This document shows positions 52,617-61,054 of a DNA stretch of 64,000 nt, piece after piece. Made by a program: the position numbers and the translations under genes. Location: NCBI GenBank assembly GCA_001917135.1, contig MNTT01000015.1:295040-359039 (forward strand), written 5' to 3'. Position 1 is the stretch's first letter, and every line of letters begins with the position of its first letter. Below the pieces are notes generated by a model. It was not told where the DNA came from. It did no database searches and saw nothing but the letters and a program-made list of their open reading frames with translations. The DNA is from Acetobacter sp. 46_36. GTDB lineage: Bacteria > Pseudomonadota > Alphaproteobacteria > RF32 > CAG-239.

Positions 52617-53459
52617 TTAATTGCTAAGTGAAACTAAGGTAAAGTAACAATAGACAATCGGTGCGGCAAATATCAGGCCGTCAATTCTGTCAAATACGCC
52701 GCCGTGTCCGGGAATCAGAGAGCTGCTGTCCTTTACGCCCAGATGTCTTTTTATGGCAGATTCTGCAAGGTCGCCAATTTGAGCCACAATTGCAATCATG
52801 GCACCGAGCTGGGCAAATTTAAGCTGTTCGCTTAACGGCATCGGTAGGTTAAAAATATTTTTAACGGTAAACATGTAAATAAAACTGACAGCAACTGCAA
52901 GGACAACACCTCCGACAAGTCCCGACCAGGTTTTGTTTGGGCTTATTTTCGGAGCCAGCTTCGGTCCCTTTAAGGAAGAGCCGACAATGTATCCGCCGAT
53001 ATCAACCCCCCAAACCATCAGCATAAACCATAATGTCATGACAAAGCTTCCTTTTTCTCCGGGGATACTGCCGAAAGTGTCAAACAGGTAATATATCCAG
53101 TACAGGGCGCCGACGCCGATAGAAATATAAGGAACACCGAGTGTGAGGAGCTTACGGTGCTGCTCTTCTTTGGCTTTAATAAAAACAAAAAGCGTCGTTA
53201 ATGCAATTGTCGCAATGAGCACCCAGCGGTTAAATACCAACAGAGAACAACCCATTGCAAAGGTATAGCATACGGCATAAACGCTTGATTTCTTGTTGGG
53301 TACCATTGAAGCCCATTCCCAGGAAAGCATTGCGCCGACAATAAAGACAAGAATATCAACATACGGATGCCCGGACTGTAGTGCACCGATAACAATCGGA
53401 ATCATTATAAGTGACGTCAGTATCCTCTTTTGCAATGATGTCAGTTCAGTTTTTGCCAT
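52617..53459 (-). CDS. cdsA: Phosphatidate cytidylyltransferase CdsA
   Basis: 280-residue polytopic membrane enzyme making CDP-diacylglycerol. Carries the signature SPNKTWSGLVGG and GDLAESAIKRHLGVKDSSSLIPGHGGVFDRIDGL in its C-terminal part (shortened here to the key parts: GDLAESAIKR, PGHGGVFDR). Start at ATG 53459 is preferred, overlapping uppS by 14 bp; a longer frame from 53516 runs further into uppS. Confidence 0.92.
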   Translation of the reverse strand: MAKTELTSLQKRILTSLIMIPIVIGALQSGHPYVDILVFIVGAMLSWEWASMVPNKKSSVYAVCYTFAMGCSLLVFNRWVLIATIALTTLFVFIKAKEEQHRKLLTLGVPYISIGVGALYWIYYLFDTFGSIPGEKGSFVMTLWFMLMVWGVDIGGYIVGSSLKGPKLAPKISPNKTWSGLVGGVVLAVAVSFIYMFTVKNIFNLPMPLSEQLKFAQLGAMIAIVAQIGDLAESAIKRHLGVKDSSSLIPGHGGVFDRIDGLIFAAPIVYCYFTLVSLSN

Positions 53460-54153
53460 ACCTTCTCTCCCTTTGATTAAATTTATTGATAATGTCCCAA
53501 AGCTCGTCTTTGCCAAAGTCAGGCCATAAAGTGTTTGTAAAAAACAACTCTGTATATGCTGATTGCCAGAGCAGATAATTGCTGATTCTCTGCTCTCCGC
53601 TGGTTCTGATTAAAACATCCGGATCCGGAATTTCTTTTGTATATAATTCTTCGGAAAAGACATCTTGTGTAATTTGGCTGATGTCCATGCTCCCTTCTTT
53701 TACTTTTGCGGCGATTTTTTTGACCGCAGACAGAATTTCCTGCCGCGAACCGTAAGACAGGGCTATGCATAATGTCAGGTCTGTATTCTTCTCGGATTCT
53801 TTTTCGAGAAATGCCATCTTTGCCTGAATGCTGTCGGACAGCATATATCTTTCTCCGATGAAAACAATACGGACATTATTGTCCATGATTTCTTTCAGTT
53901 CTTTATCCAGATATTCGTTCAGCAGCTGCATCAAGGCATCAACTTCATCTTTGGAACGTTGCCAGTTTTCTGTGGAAAAAGCGTACAATGTCAAATATTT
54001 TACGCCGGACTCTTTCATTGCCCGGGTAATTTTAACAACGTTTTCCGCTCCTTTTTTATGCCCGAAAGTTCTGGGCATCCCTCTTTTTTTTGCCCAGCGG
54101 CCGTTGCCGTCCATGATAATGGCAATATGCCTGCATATATTTTTTGTATCCAT
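53446..54153 (-). CDS. uppS: Undecaprenyl diphosphate synthase
   Basis: 235 residues. Motifs: IIMDGNGRWAKKRGMPR (Asp for Mg), GHKKGAENV, FSTENWQRSKDEV, and the C-terminal PDVLIRTSGEQRISNYLLWQ with WPDF. Makes the lipid carrier of cell-wall synthesis. Follows frr by 6 bp with no clear RBS, so probably translationally coupled. Confidence 0.95.
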   Translation of the reverse strand: MDTKNICRHIAIIMDGNGRWAKKRGMPRTFGHKKGAENVVKITRAMKESGVKYLTLYAFSTENWQRSKDEVDALMQLLNEYLDKELKEIMDNNVRIVFIGERYMLSDSIQAKMAFLEKESEKNTDLTLCIALSYGSRQEILSAVKKIAAKVKEGSMDISQITQDVFSEELYTKEIPDPDVLIRTSGEQRISNYLLWQSAYTELFFTNTLWPDFGKDELWDIINKFNQRERRYGKN

Positions 54154-54159
54154 CGTTAT

Positions 54160-54723
54160 TTAGACTTGTAAAATATCTTTTTCTTTTTGATCCAGCATGT
54201 CATCGATTTTTTTGATGGAGTCGTCAGTCAGTTTCTGAATCTCGGTGCCATATCTCTTTTCGTCGTCTTCGGAAATCAGATTGTCTTTTTTCAGCTTTCT
54301 TACTTCGTCAAGAGCATCTCTGCGGATATTCCTGATGGCTATTTTATTCTGTTCCGCATATTTTCCGGCAACTTTAACCAGTTCTTTTCTTCTTTCTTCG
54401 GAAAGTGGAGGAATTGGGATGCGGATAAGCTGTCCGTCAGATACCGGATTAAGCCCGAGGTCGGACTCTCTCAGGGCTTTTTCAACAGCTTTGGCGATTC
54501 CTTTGTCCCAGACGCTGACGGAAAGGGTACGCGCATCCGGAACGCTGACTGTACCGACTTGGGCTATCGGTGTTGGGGTTCCGTATGCTTCAACCATAAT
54601 GTTGTCTAAAAGGCTGGCATGAGCTCTTCCGGCTCTCAGGCCGCCAAAATCATTGCGCAATGTTTCCAGTGTCTTTTCCATGCGCTCTGTCGTATCGGTC
54701 TTTATTTCGTTAAAATCAGTCAT
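54160..54723 (-). CDS. frr: Ribosome recycling factor
   Basis: 187 residues, typical RRF (185-187). MEKTLETLRNDFGGLRAGRAHASLLD, LSVSVWDKGIAKAVEKAL and SEERRKELVKVAGKYAEQNKIA. RBS GAGGAAAC. Splits post-termination ribosomes with EF-G. Between pyrH and uppS. Confidence 0.96.
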   Translation of the reverse strand: MTDFNEIKTDTTERMEKTLETLRNDFGGLRAGRAHASLLDNIMVEAYGTPTPIAQVGTVSVPDARTLSVSVWDKGIAKAVEKALRESDLGLNPVSDGQLIRIPIPPLSEERRKELVKVAGKYAEQNKIAIRNIRRDALDEVRKLKKDNLISEDDEKRYGTEIQKLTDDSIKKIDDMLDQKEKDILQV

Positions 54724-54739
54724 GTTTCCTCGCTTTGTC

Positions 54740-55450
54740 TTATTTTATGATAGTGTAGTTGCCTTTACCGCTTAATGCGTTTGTCAGCGAATTTTCATTT
54801 TCCTGTTTAAAAACGATAATAGGCAGCTTGTTTTCTCTTGCCATGGATATTGCTGTCATGTCCATAACCTTAAGTTCTTTGGCGATAACATCGTCATAAG
54901 AAACTTCCGTATAGCGTTTTGCTTCCGGATTCTTCTTGGGGTCGCTGTCATAAACGCCGTCAACTTGAGTGGCTTTGAATAATGCGTCGCACTCGGCTTC
55001 CAGAGCGCGCAATGTTGCTCCGGTATCTGTGGTGAAATACGGATTCCCTGTTCCTCCTGCAAAAATAACCACGACACCGTCAGCAAGCATCTGTTGAGCG
55101 GCCCTGTAAGAGTATGTTTCGGCAATTTGCGGTACGCTCAGCCCGGATAAAATCTCGGCCCGGATTCCTTTGCTGTTCAATGCACTTTTCAAAAACAGGG
55201 CATTAATGACTGTTGCCAACATTCCGGCCTGATCGGCAACCGGGCGGCAAATGATTTCATTTGTGTTGTTTACGCCGCGGTAAAAATTCCCTCCGCCGAT
55301 AACGATGCAGAGCTCAAGCCCTGTATTGCGAATATTACGTATACTTTCCGAAACGGTGTTTAGAACGTTTTCGTCAATGCCGAACGGCTGGTCGCCCATC
55401 AATCCTTCGCCGGAAAGTTTCAAAAGAATTCTTTTAAATTTTTTTTTCAT
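54740..55450 (-). CDS. pyrH: Uridylate kinase
   Basis: 236 residues from ATG 55450 (GGGGAG upstream). Amino-acid kinase fold: ILLKLSGEGLMGDQPFGID, IVIGGGNFYRGV, FAGGTGNPYFTTDTGATLRA. Makes UDP from UMP. First gene of the long envelope operon; rpsB and tsf, which usually precede it, are not present here. The intergenic 55451-55642 is AT-rich and holds divergent promoters. Confidence 0.95.
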   Translation of the reverse strand: MKKKFKRILLKLSGEGLMGDQPFGIDENVLNTVSESIRNIRNTGLELCIVIGGGNFYRGVNNTNEIICRPVADQAGMLATVINALFLKSALNSKGIRAEILSGLSVPQIAETYSYRAAQQMLADGVVVIFAGGTGNPYFTTDTGATLRALEAECDALFKATQVDGVYDSDPKKNPEAKRYTEVSYDDVIAKELKVMDMTAISMARENKLPIIVFKQENENSLTNALSGKGNYTIIK

Positions 55451-55642
55451 AATCTCCCCATAATGCAATGTTTGGTATCATATTAAACAATTAAATCGCT
55501 TTGTCATTATTTTTTTATTCCTAATATACAAAAAGATAAAATATTCATAAGATTGTAAAAATACCCACCGGATTATAAAATAAGTTGAAATTTAAGCTCT
55601 TTTCTCTAACATAAGGCAAAATTAAATTACGGGAGATAAAAA

Positions 55643-56263
55643 ATGTCTGCAGGACTGATATATGGATTGAGTGCATTGTTTGGGTATTTTGTCGGCTCGA
55701 TTCCTTTTGGACTTATTTTGACCAGGCTTGCAGGGTATGGCGATATTCGCAAAATCGGTTCAGGAAATATCGGGGCAACGAATGTGCTGCGGACGGGGAA
55801 TAAAACGCTTGCGCTTTTGACGGTTCTTTGCGATGCGTTTAAAGCAGGTGCTGCAGCAGCAATTGCCGGAACTGTTGCCGGCGGCGATTCTCCCGAGGCG
55901 GTTACGGCTTCCCTGACGGCCGGAGCATTCGGCGTTTTGGGGCATAACTTCCCCGTATGGCTGAAATTTAAAGGTGGAAAAGGTGTTGCCTCAACATTCG
56001 GTTTTATTCTCGTAACCTGCTGGCCGGTAGCTGTTATTGCTCTTGGTATCTGGCTGGTTATGGCGTTTGCGTTCAGGTATTCGTCCCTTTCGGCACTGAC
56101 GGCGGCCGTATTTGTTCCGGTGGCGTCGTATTTTCTGGCGCCGTCTTTAGAATATACTGTTGTGTACGCACTGGTCGTATTGCTTGTCATTGTCCGGCAC
56201 CATGGCAATATTCGCCGCCTTCTGAACGGGGAAGAAAGCAAAATTAAACTAAAGAAACAATAA
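55643..56263 (+). CDS. plsY: Glycerol-3-phosphate acyltransferase PlsY
   Basis: 206-residue polytopic inner-membrane acyltransferase using acyl phosphate. Motifs: GSIPFGLILTRLAGYGDIRKIGSGNIGATNVLR, KGGKGVASTFG and HHGNIRRLLNGEE (given as short parts: SGNIGATNVLR, KGGKGVAST, RHHGNIRRL). RBS CGGGAG. First of plsY-dprA-topA. Confidence 0.94.
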   Translation: MSAGLIYGLSALFGYFVGSIPFGLILTRLAGYGDIRKIGSGNIGATNVLRTGNKTLALLTVLCDAFKAGAAAAIAGTVAGGDSPEAVTASLTAGAFGVLGHNFPVWLKFKGGKGVASTFGFILVTCWPVAVIALGIWLVMAFAFRYSSLSALTAAVFVPVASYFLAPSLEYTVVYALVVLLVIVRHHGNIRRLLNGEESKIKLKKQ

Positions 56264-56281
56264 GCAGTAGAAGACAGACCG

Positions 56282-57391
56282 GTGAACAGAGAAAATTTAA
56301 TATCCTGCATTCAACTTATTAATACGCCGGGAATAGGCCCGATAGGGTTCAGAAAACTGTTGCGGCAATTTGGCAGTGCGGAAAACGCGCTGTCTGCGCT
56401 TTCGCGGAAAAAAGAAGTTTTTTCGCGCCGAAAAGCCGAAGAAGAGATTATGACGGCGGAGTTAAAGCATGTTGAAATTATCACGGCAGAAGATGAGGCT
56501 TATCCCTATAATCTGAAACAAATTGAAGATTTTCCGCCGATTCTCTATGCCAAAGGAAATATTGAACTGCTTAAAAACGACAATATGCTGGCGGTGGTCG
56601 GTTCACGCAGTGCTTCATTGAGTGCGTTAAAACTTGCCGGAAGAATTGCTGCGGATATTGCTCGGAAAGACGTGGTTGTCGTATCGGGGATGGCTCGCGG
56701 TATTGACGCGGCGGCACATCTGGGAGCCTTGGAAGCCGATGGCGGGACGATAGCTGTGCTGGGAACGGGGATAGATGTCGTTTATCCTCTGGAAAATGAA
56801 AAATTATATAATAAATTGGTTCAAAACGGCTTGGTCTTGACGGAATATCCGTTTCATACCAAGCCGCAGGCAACAAATTTCCCGCGGCGTAACCGGATAG
56901 TTTCCGGGCTAAGCAAGGGTGTGCTGGTTATTGAAGCCGGGGTTCGCTCGGGCTCTCTGATAACGGCGCATCAGGCTTTGGAACAGGGACGGGATGTTTA
57001 TGCCGTCCCCGGGGCGCCTTATGACGGGCGGGCATCTGGCTGCAACAAGTTATTAAAGGAAGGCGCGATTTTGGTGGATGATGCCGACGATGTGCTGGAT
57101 AATTTTGATTTTTCTCCGGTTACATTTGCGCCGCGCCATGTCAAAGAACCCGAAACCGCCGATTTGTTTGAATATTCGCTTGACAATACGGAAAATAATT
57201 CCGATATTCCTGAACAAAGCGGCGACGAATATTCAAAATTGCTGTCATTGGTTTCTGCCAGCGGGGAAGATGTTGACGAGCTTATCCGGGCAATGGGGTT
57301 GCCGACGGAAAAAGTTCTGACCATGATTGTTGAACTGGAATTGGATGACCGGCTTATGCGCCTTCCGGGAAACAAGGTCGCTAAAATTTGA
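56282..57391 (+). CDS. dprA: DNA-processing protein DprA
   Basis: 369 residues from GTG 56282 (no strong RBS; 18 bp after plsY). N-terminal SAM-like part (LINTPGIGPIGFRKLLRQFGS), Rossmann core (AVVGSRSASLSALKLAGRIA, VVVSGMARGIDAAAHLGAL, GTGIDVVYPLENEKL, FPRRNRIVSGLSKGVLVIEAG, SGSLITAHQALEQGRDVYAVPG) and a C-terminal winged-helix (DVDELIRAMGLPTEKVLTMI). Loads RecA on single-stranded DNA during uptake. comF is also present at 42755. Confidence 0.95.
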   Translation: MNRENLISCIQLINTPGIGPIGFRKLLRQFGSAENALSALSRKKEVFSRRKAEEEIMTAELKHVEIITAEDEAYPYNLKQIEDFPPILYAKGNIELLKNDNMLAVVGSRSASLSALKLAGRIAADIARKDVVVVSGMARGIDAAAHLGALEADGGTIAVLGTGIDVVYPLENEKLYNKLVQNGLVLTEYPFHTKPQATNFPRRNRIVSGLSKGVLVIEAGVRSGSLITAHQALEQGRDVYAVPGAPYDGRASGCNKLLKEGAILVDDADDVLDNFDFSPVTFAPRHVKEPETADLFEYSLDNTENNSDIPEQSGDEYSKLLSLVSASGEDVDELIRAMGLPTEKVLTMIVELELDDRLMRLPGNKVAKI

Positions 57392-57402
57392 GGGATTTTT
57401 AG

Positions 57403-59856
57403 ATGAAATTAGTTGTAGTGGAATCACCGGCAAAAGCGAAGACGATTAACAAATATCTGGGCAAGGATTATAAGGTTCTTGCAAGTTACGGTCATATCCG
57501 GGATTTGCCGAGCAAAGACGGTTCTGTCGATCCTGAAAAGGACTTTAGCATGGTTTGGGAGCTTAGCTCCGGCGGCAAAAAACGTCTGAATGACATTATA
57601 ACTGCACTCAAAGACTGCGATACGTTAGTCCTCGCATCCGACCCGGATAGAGAAGGGGAAGCTATTGCCTGGCACATACTGGAAGAATTAAGCGCCAAAA
57701 AGAAGTTAAAAGATAAGAAAATCGAGCGAGTCGTTTTCCACGAAATTACCAAACACGCTGTTACCGAAGCTATTCAAAATCCGCGCCAGATAGACGACAA
57801 TCTTGTTTCGGCATATATGGCTCGCCGTGCTTTGGATTATCTGGTGGGGTTCACGCTTTCTCCGGTCCTTTGGCGTAAATTGCCCGGTTCGAAATCGGCC
57901 GGGCGGGTTCAGTCCGTTGCCCTGCGTTTGATTTGTGAACGCGAAATGGAAATTGAGAAGTTCAAGCCCGAAGAGTACTGGACGGTTGATGTTGATTTGG
58001 AAACATCTGAAAAAGCGCTTATTCCGTCGCATTTGATAAATCTGGACGGCAAAAAACTTGAAAAATTTGATATTAATACCAAAGAAAAAGCCGAAGATGC
58101 CAAAGCAAAAATTGAAGCGCAGGATTTTAAAATTTCCAAAATTGAGCGCAAAAAAGCCAACCGTTATCCGGCGCCGCCGTTCACGACGTCTACGTTACAG
58201 CAGGAAGCCGCGCGAAAGCTGCGATTCCCGGCCAAAAAAACCATGCAGGTCGCGCAGCATTTGTATGAAGCCGGTTATATCACTTATATGAGAACCGATG
58301 CCGTAAACCTTTCGGTAGAAGCCATTTCTGCCTGTCGGGAAGCAATTTTAAAATATTTCGGTGAAAAGTATCTCCCGAAATCGGCTAAAGAATACAAGAC
58401 CAAATCCAAGAACGCTCAGGAGGCACATGAGGCGATTCGCCCGGCGGATGTAATGAATACGCCGAAAAAAATGGAAGAAAAGCTGGATTCGGATGCATAT
58501 AAGCTTTATGAACTGATTTGGAAAAGAACCATAGCCTGTCAGATGGAACCTGCCGTTTTGGATAAGGTGGTGATAGATTCTCTGTCCGGCGACGGTAAAA
58601 TACTGCTGCGAGCTAATGGCCAGGTAATAGCTTTTGACGGTTTTTTGAAATTGTATCAGGAAAGCCGTGACGATGATAACGACGATGATGAAAACCGTCT
58701 GCTGCCGAATGTAGAAGTTGACGAAGCCGTCGCCAAAAAGGCGATTAAGCCTGAACAGCATTTTACTACGCCGCCGCCGCGCTTTACGGAAGCAAGCCTT
58801 GTTAAAAAACTTGAAGAACTTGGTATCGGGCGTCCGTCGACATATGCATCGATTATTGCCGTTTTGCAAGAACGTAAATATGTAAAAGTAGAAAAAATGC
58901 GCTTTATTCCGGAAGACCGCGGGCGTATCGTTACAATATTTCTTGAAAACTTCTTCAAAAAATATGTTGAATATGATTTCACGGCGCAAATGGAAGAGTT
59001 TTTGGATGACGTGTCTGCCGGTTCTATGGAATGGAAAAAGCTGTTAACCGGATTCTGGAACAAATTTTATAAAAATATTCAGGCGGTTCAGCCGTTGCAG
59101 GTCAGTGAAGTTATCAATAAAATTGATGAAGTTCTGGCATACCATCTGTTTCCACCGAGAGAAGACGGCTCAGACCCGCGGCTTTGTCCGGAATGTCATA
59201 AAGGGCATTTAAGCATAAAACTGGGCAAATTCGGCGCCTTTCTGGGGTGTTCAAACTATCCGGAGTGCAAATATACCATGCCCCTGACTGATATCAAGGA
59301 GGAAGAAGAACAGAGCGTAGAGAAAAAGCCCAATCCCGAAGATAAGTTGTTGGGCAGCCATAACAGCCTGAACGTTTATCTGAAAAAAGGGCCGTATGGT
59401 TATTATGTTCAGCTGGGCGAAGACGCCACGGCCACAACCGAAAAGCCGAAGAGGATTGCTCTGCCCAAATTTATTGCCCCTGAAAATCTGACTTTTGAAC
59501 AGGCAGAAACGCTGGTTAGTCTGCCGAAAGATTTAGGCGACGGCATAACCGTCAACATCGGTAAATTCGGCCAGTACATCAAACAGGGTTTGAAATCCAG
59601 ATCCCTGACCGGTAATGACAATATTTTCAACATTACCAGAGAACGGGCCGAAGAACTGCTGAAAGGTGCGGTGGCCAAGCCCGAAGCCAAAGTTCTCGGT
59701 CAGCATCCGAAACTAAAGGCGGATATCCTGCTGGCGGCGGGTCGGTACGGGCCGTATATTAAGTGCGGTAAGAACAATTACCGGATTCCTAATGAACTTA
59801 AAGGAAAAGAGATTACCGTTGAAGATGCACTTAAAATCATAGACGGTGCAAAGTAA
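57403..59856 (+). CDS. topA: DNA topoisomerase I
   Basis: 817-residue type IA topoisomerase. Toprim domain (LVVVESPAKAKTINKYLG, LASDPDREGEAIAWHILEE), catalytic Tyr in YITYMRTDAVNLS, and a C-terminal zinc finger (CPECHKGHLSI, FLGCSNYPECKYT) followed by two topoC-like repeats (GKFGQYIKQG, GRYGPYIKCGKNNYRIP). RBS GAGGG. Ends the plsY-dprA-topA operon, with a terminator at 59909. Confidence 0.96.
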   Translation: MKLVVVESPAKAKTINKYLGKDYKVLASYGHIRDLPSKDGSVDPEKDFSMVWELSSGGKKRLNDIITALKDCDTLVLASDPDREGEAIAWHILEELSAKKKLKDKKIERVVFHEITKHAVTEAIQNPRQIDDNLVSAYMARRALDYLVGFTLSPVLWRKLPGSKSAGRVQSVALRLICEREMEIEKFKPEEYWTVDVDLETSEKALIPSHLINLDGKKLEKFDINTKEKAEDAKAKIEAQDFKISKIERKKANRYPAPPFTTSTLQQEAARKLRFPAKKTMQVAQHLYEAGYITYMRTDAVNLSVEAISACREAILKYFGEKYLPKSAKEYKTKSKNAQEAHEAIRPADVMNTPKKMEEKLDSDAYKLYELIWKRTIACQMEPAVLDKVVIDSLSGDGKILLRANGQVIAFDGFLKLYQESRDDDNDDDENRLLPNVEVDEAVAKKAIKPEQHFTTPPPRFTEASLVKKLEELGIGRPSTYASIIAVLQERKYVKVEKMRFIPEDRGRIVTIFLENFFKKYVEYDFTAQMEEFLDDVSAGSMEWKKLLTGFWNKFYKNIQAVQPLQVSEVINKIDEVLAYHLFPPREDGSDPRLCPECHKGHLSIKLGKFGAFLGCSNYPECKYTMPLTDIKEEEEQSVEKKPNPEDKLLGSHNSLNVYLKKGPYGYYVQLGEDATATTEKPKRIALPKFIAPENLTFEQAETLVSLPKDLGDGITVNIGKFGQYIKQGLKSRSLTGNDNIFNITRERAEELLKGAVAKPEAKVLGQHPKLKADILLAAGRYGPYIKCGKNNYRIPNELKGKEITVEDALKIIDGAK

Positions 59857-59908
59857 AGTTTCTGGAAACGTATAAAACTTAACAGCCTGCTTTCTAAAGC
59901 CAGAGATA

Positions 59909-59935
59909 AAGGGCGCCTTCGGGTGTCCTTTTTTG
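59909..59935 (+). terminator. Terminator of topA
   Basis: AGGGCGCC, TTC, GGGTGTCCT pair (with two G-U pairs) before a run of six T. Confidence 0.7.
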
Positions 59936-59989
59936 TGATACAAATAATCATATACGAATAATCCTCTTGACTAACCGGATAATTTTGTT

Positions 59990-60263
59990 ACTTTAACGAC
60001 AGCACGATTAAAAATTTAATCGTGTCAGAGCCAGAGATGGCTCGGAGTCTTAGAAAACTCTGTCGTTAGTAGCGGTGCTGGATATAGCATCGTCATATTG
60101 TTATCTGCAAAATGCGGAAACAATAGATATATCCCCGACTGTCGAATGGTCGGGGAGGTTCTAGCGTATGTTCAGAAGCTCTGTTGGCTTTAAAGGCTAA
60201 AACGGTCATTCCTACTAACATGATTTTCTAACTCTCCGATCGCCTTATTTCAGGCGATTTTTT
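59990..60263 (+). ncRNA. Unidentified structured RNA/leader ending in an intrinsic terminator
   Basis: No gene for about 425 bp, but a dense set of perfect helices: TAACGACAG (59994-60002) with CTGTCGTTA (60060-60068) encloses hairpins CACGATTAAA/TTTAATCGTG (60003-60024), GAGCC/GGCTC (60028-60043) and GAGT/ACTC (60045-60060); then CGGTGCT/AGCATCG (60073-60092), ATTGTT/AACAAT (60097-60124, with CTGC/GCGG inside), CCCCGAC/GTCGGGG (60133-60155), and a terminator ATCGCCT/AGGCGAT (60239-60258) with T at 60258-60263. Possible promoter boxes: TTGACT at 59967, GATAAT at 59978. The terminator ends 8 bp before the prepilin RBS. No known class (tmRNA, 6S, SRP, common riboswitches) was recognised; it may be a cis-acting leader or an independent RNA. 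Confidence 0.6.
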
Positions 60264-60281
60264 GTATACTGGAGGACTGTA

Positions 60282-60941
60282 ATGCTGGAAAATCATAATC
60301 AATATGGCCGTTCTATACTGGAGATGTTGGGCGTACTGGCCATTGTCGGGATACTTTCGGTTATCGGTATAAAAAGCTTTCAATACGCCATGGAAAGGCA
60401 TCGTGTTAATGAACTGGCGGAAGAGTATATCAGCTTTATTCAGAACCTGCTGCCTTATGAAACGGATTTTGTTAAGATTAAAAAAACAAAATCTCCTGAA
60501 AAAGTCTTATATTTGGTGCCTTATATCAGAAAGATGAATGTTATTCCGCCCAAATGGCAAACCGTCAATGGAAATTATTTGCGAGACAGCATAGGGGTCC
60601 TGCTTGATCCGCATATGCGTCACGAACCGGGCGGAATAAGAGAGAATAAAATAACCTGGAACTATATATTAAAATCGGCAGAAACCAATGTTTCCTCGCA
60701 AAAATTATGCGAAATAATGTATGCGCGTATCGTTCTTCCCTATCACGAACTGATAAGTATGGTGGCATATTTTACCGATGAAACCGAGGGGAATTCTTCC
60801 GGCGTACACGAATACGGCGACAATTATTGCAACGGAAAAAGCAGACAGTGCATAACAAGCCTGACGCTGACCGATATTCAAGACAGGTGCAGCCGCTGTG
60901 AGGACAAAAACAGACGATGCCTGCTGGTCATCAGTTTTTGA
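60282..60941 (+). CDS. Prepilin/pseudopilin-like protein
   Basis: A 219-residue protein with a type IV prepilin leader: MLENHNQYG then the N-methylation segment RSILEMLGVLAIVGILSVIG, with the conserved Glu at +5 and a hydrophobic helix. The GRSxxEMLGVLAIxGxLSV form is common in uncultured gut-type proteobacteria. The C-terminal part contains several cysteines (LCEIM, YCNGKSRQC, RCSRCEDKNRRC), unusual for pilins and possibly disulfide-linked. RBS GGAGG is close to the upstream structured RNA. No assembly ATPase, prepilin peptidase or other pilin gene is near. Confidence 0.75.
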   Translation: MLENHNQYGRSILEMLGVLAIVGILSVIGIKSFQYAMERHRVNELAEEYISFIQNLLPYETDFVKIKKTKSPEKVLYLVPYIRKMNVIPPKWQTVNGNYLRDSIGVLLDPHMRHEPGGIRENKITWNYILKSAETNVSSQKLCEIMYARIVLPYHELISMVAYFTDETEGNSSGVHEYGDNYCNGKSRQCITSLTLTDIQDRCSRCEDKNRRCLLVISF

Positions 60942-60944
60942 ACT

Positions 60945-60973
60945 AAAAAAGGCATTTCGTTTTCTGAAATGCC
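60945..60973 (-). terminator. Terminator of sufB, shared with the prepilin gene
   Basis: GGCATTTC (60951-60958) and GAAATGCC (60966-60973) with a 7-nt loop. On the minus strand it is followed by TTTTTT, which gives a strong terminator for sufB; on the plus strand the T-run is weaker. Confidence 0.78.
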
Positions 60974-61054
60974 CTTTCGTTTTCTCTAATAACAAAGCCA
61001 GTCTAACCGTTGTATCAGAAAATCCAAGCGGCAATTAAGGCTGTGCACAAATTT

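Noticed and set aside
55627..56310. Long minus-strand ORF (227 residues) opposite plsY
   Set aside because: Complete shadow of plsY, with low-complexity composition that follows from plsY codons.
58348..58989. Minus-strand ORF (213 residues) opposite topA
   Set aside because: Shadow of topA; the topA frame has all conserved motifs.
59990..60263. Two-piece tmRNA, 6S RNA or SRP RNA
   Set aside because: No T-arm GGTTCGA-type sequence with CCA, no tag reading frame, no SRP GGAAG/AGCAG loop, and no long single hairpin of 6S RNA.
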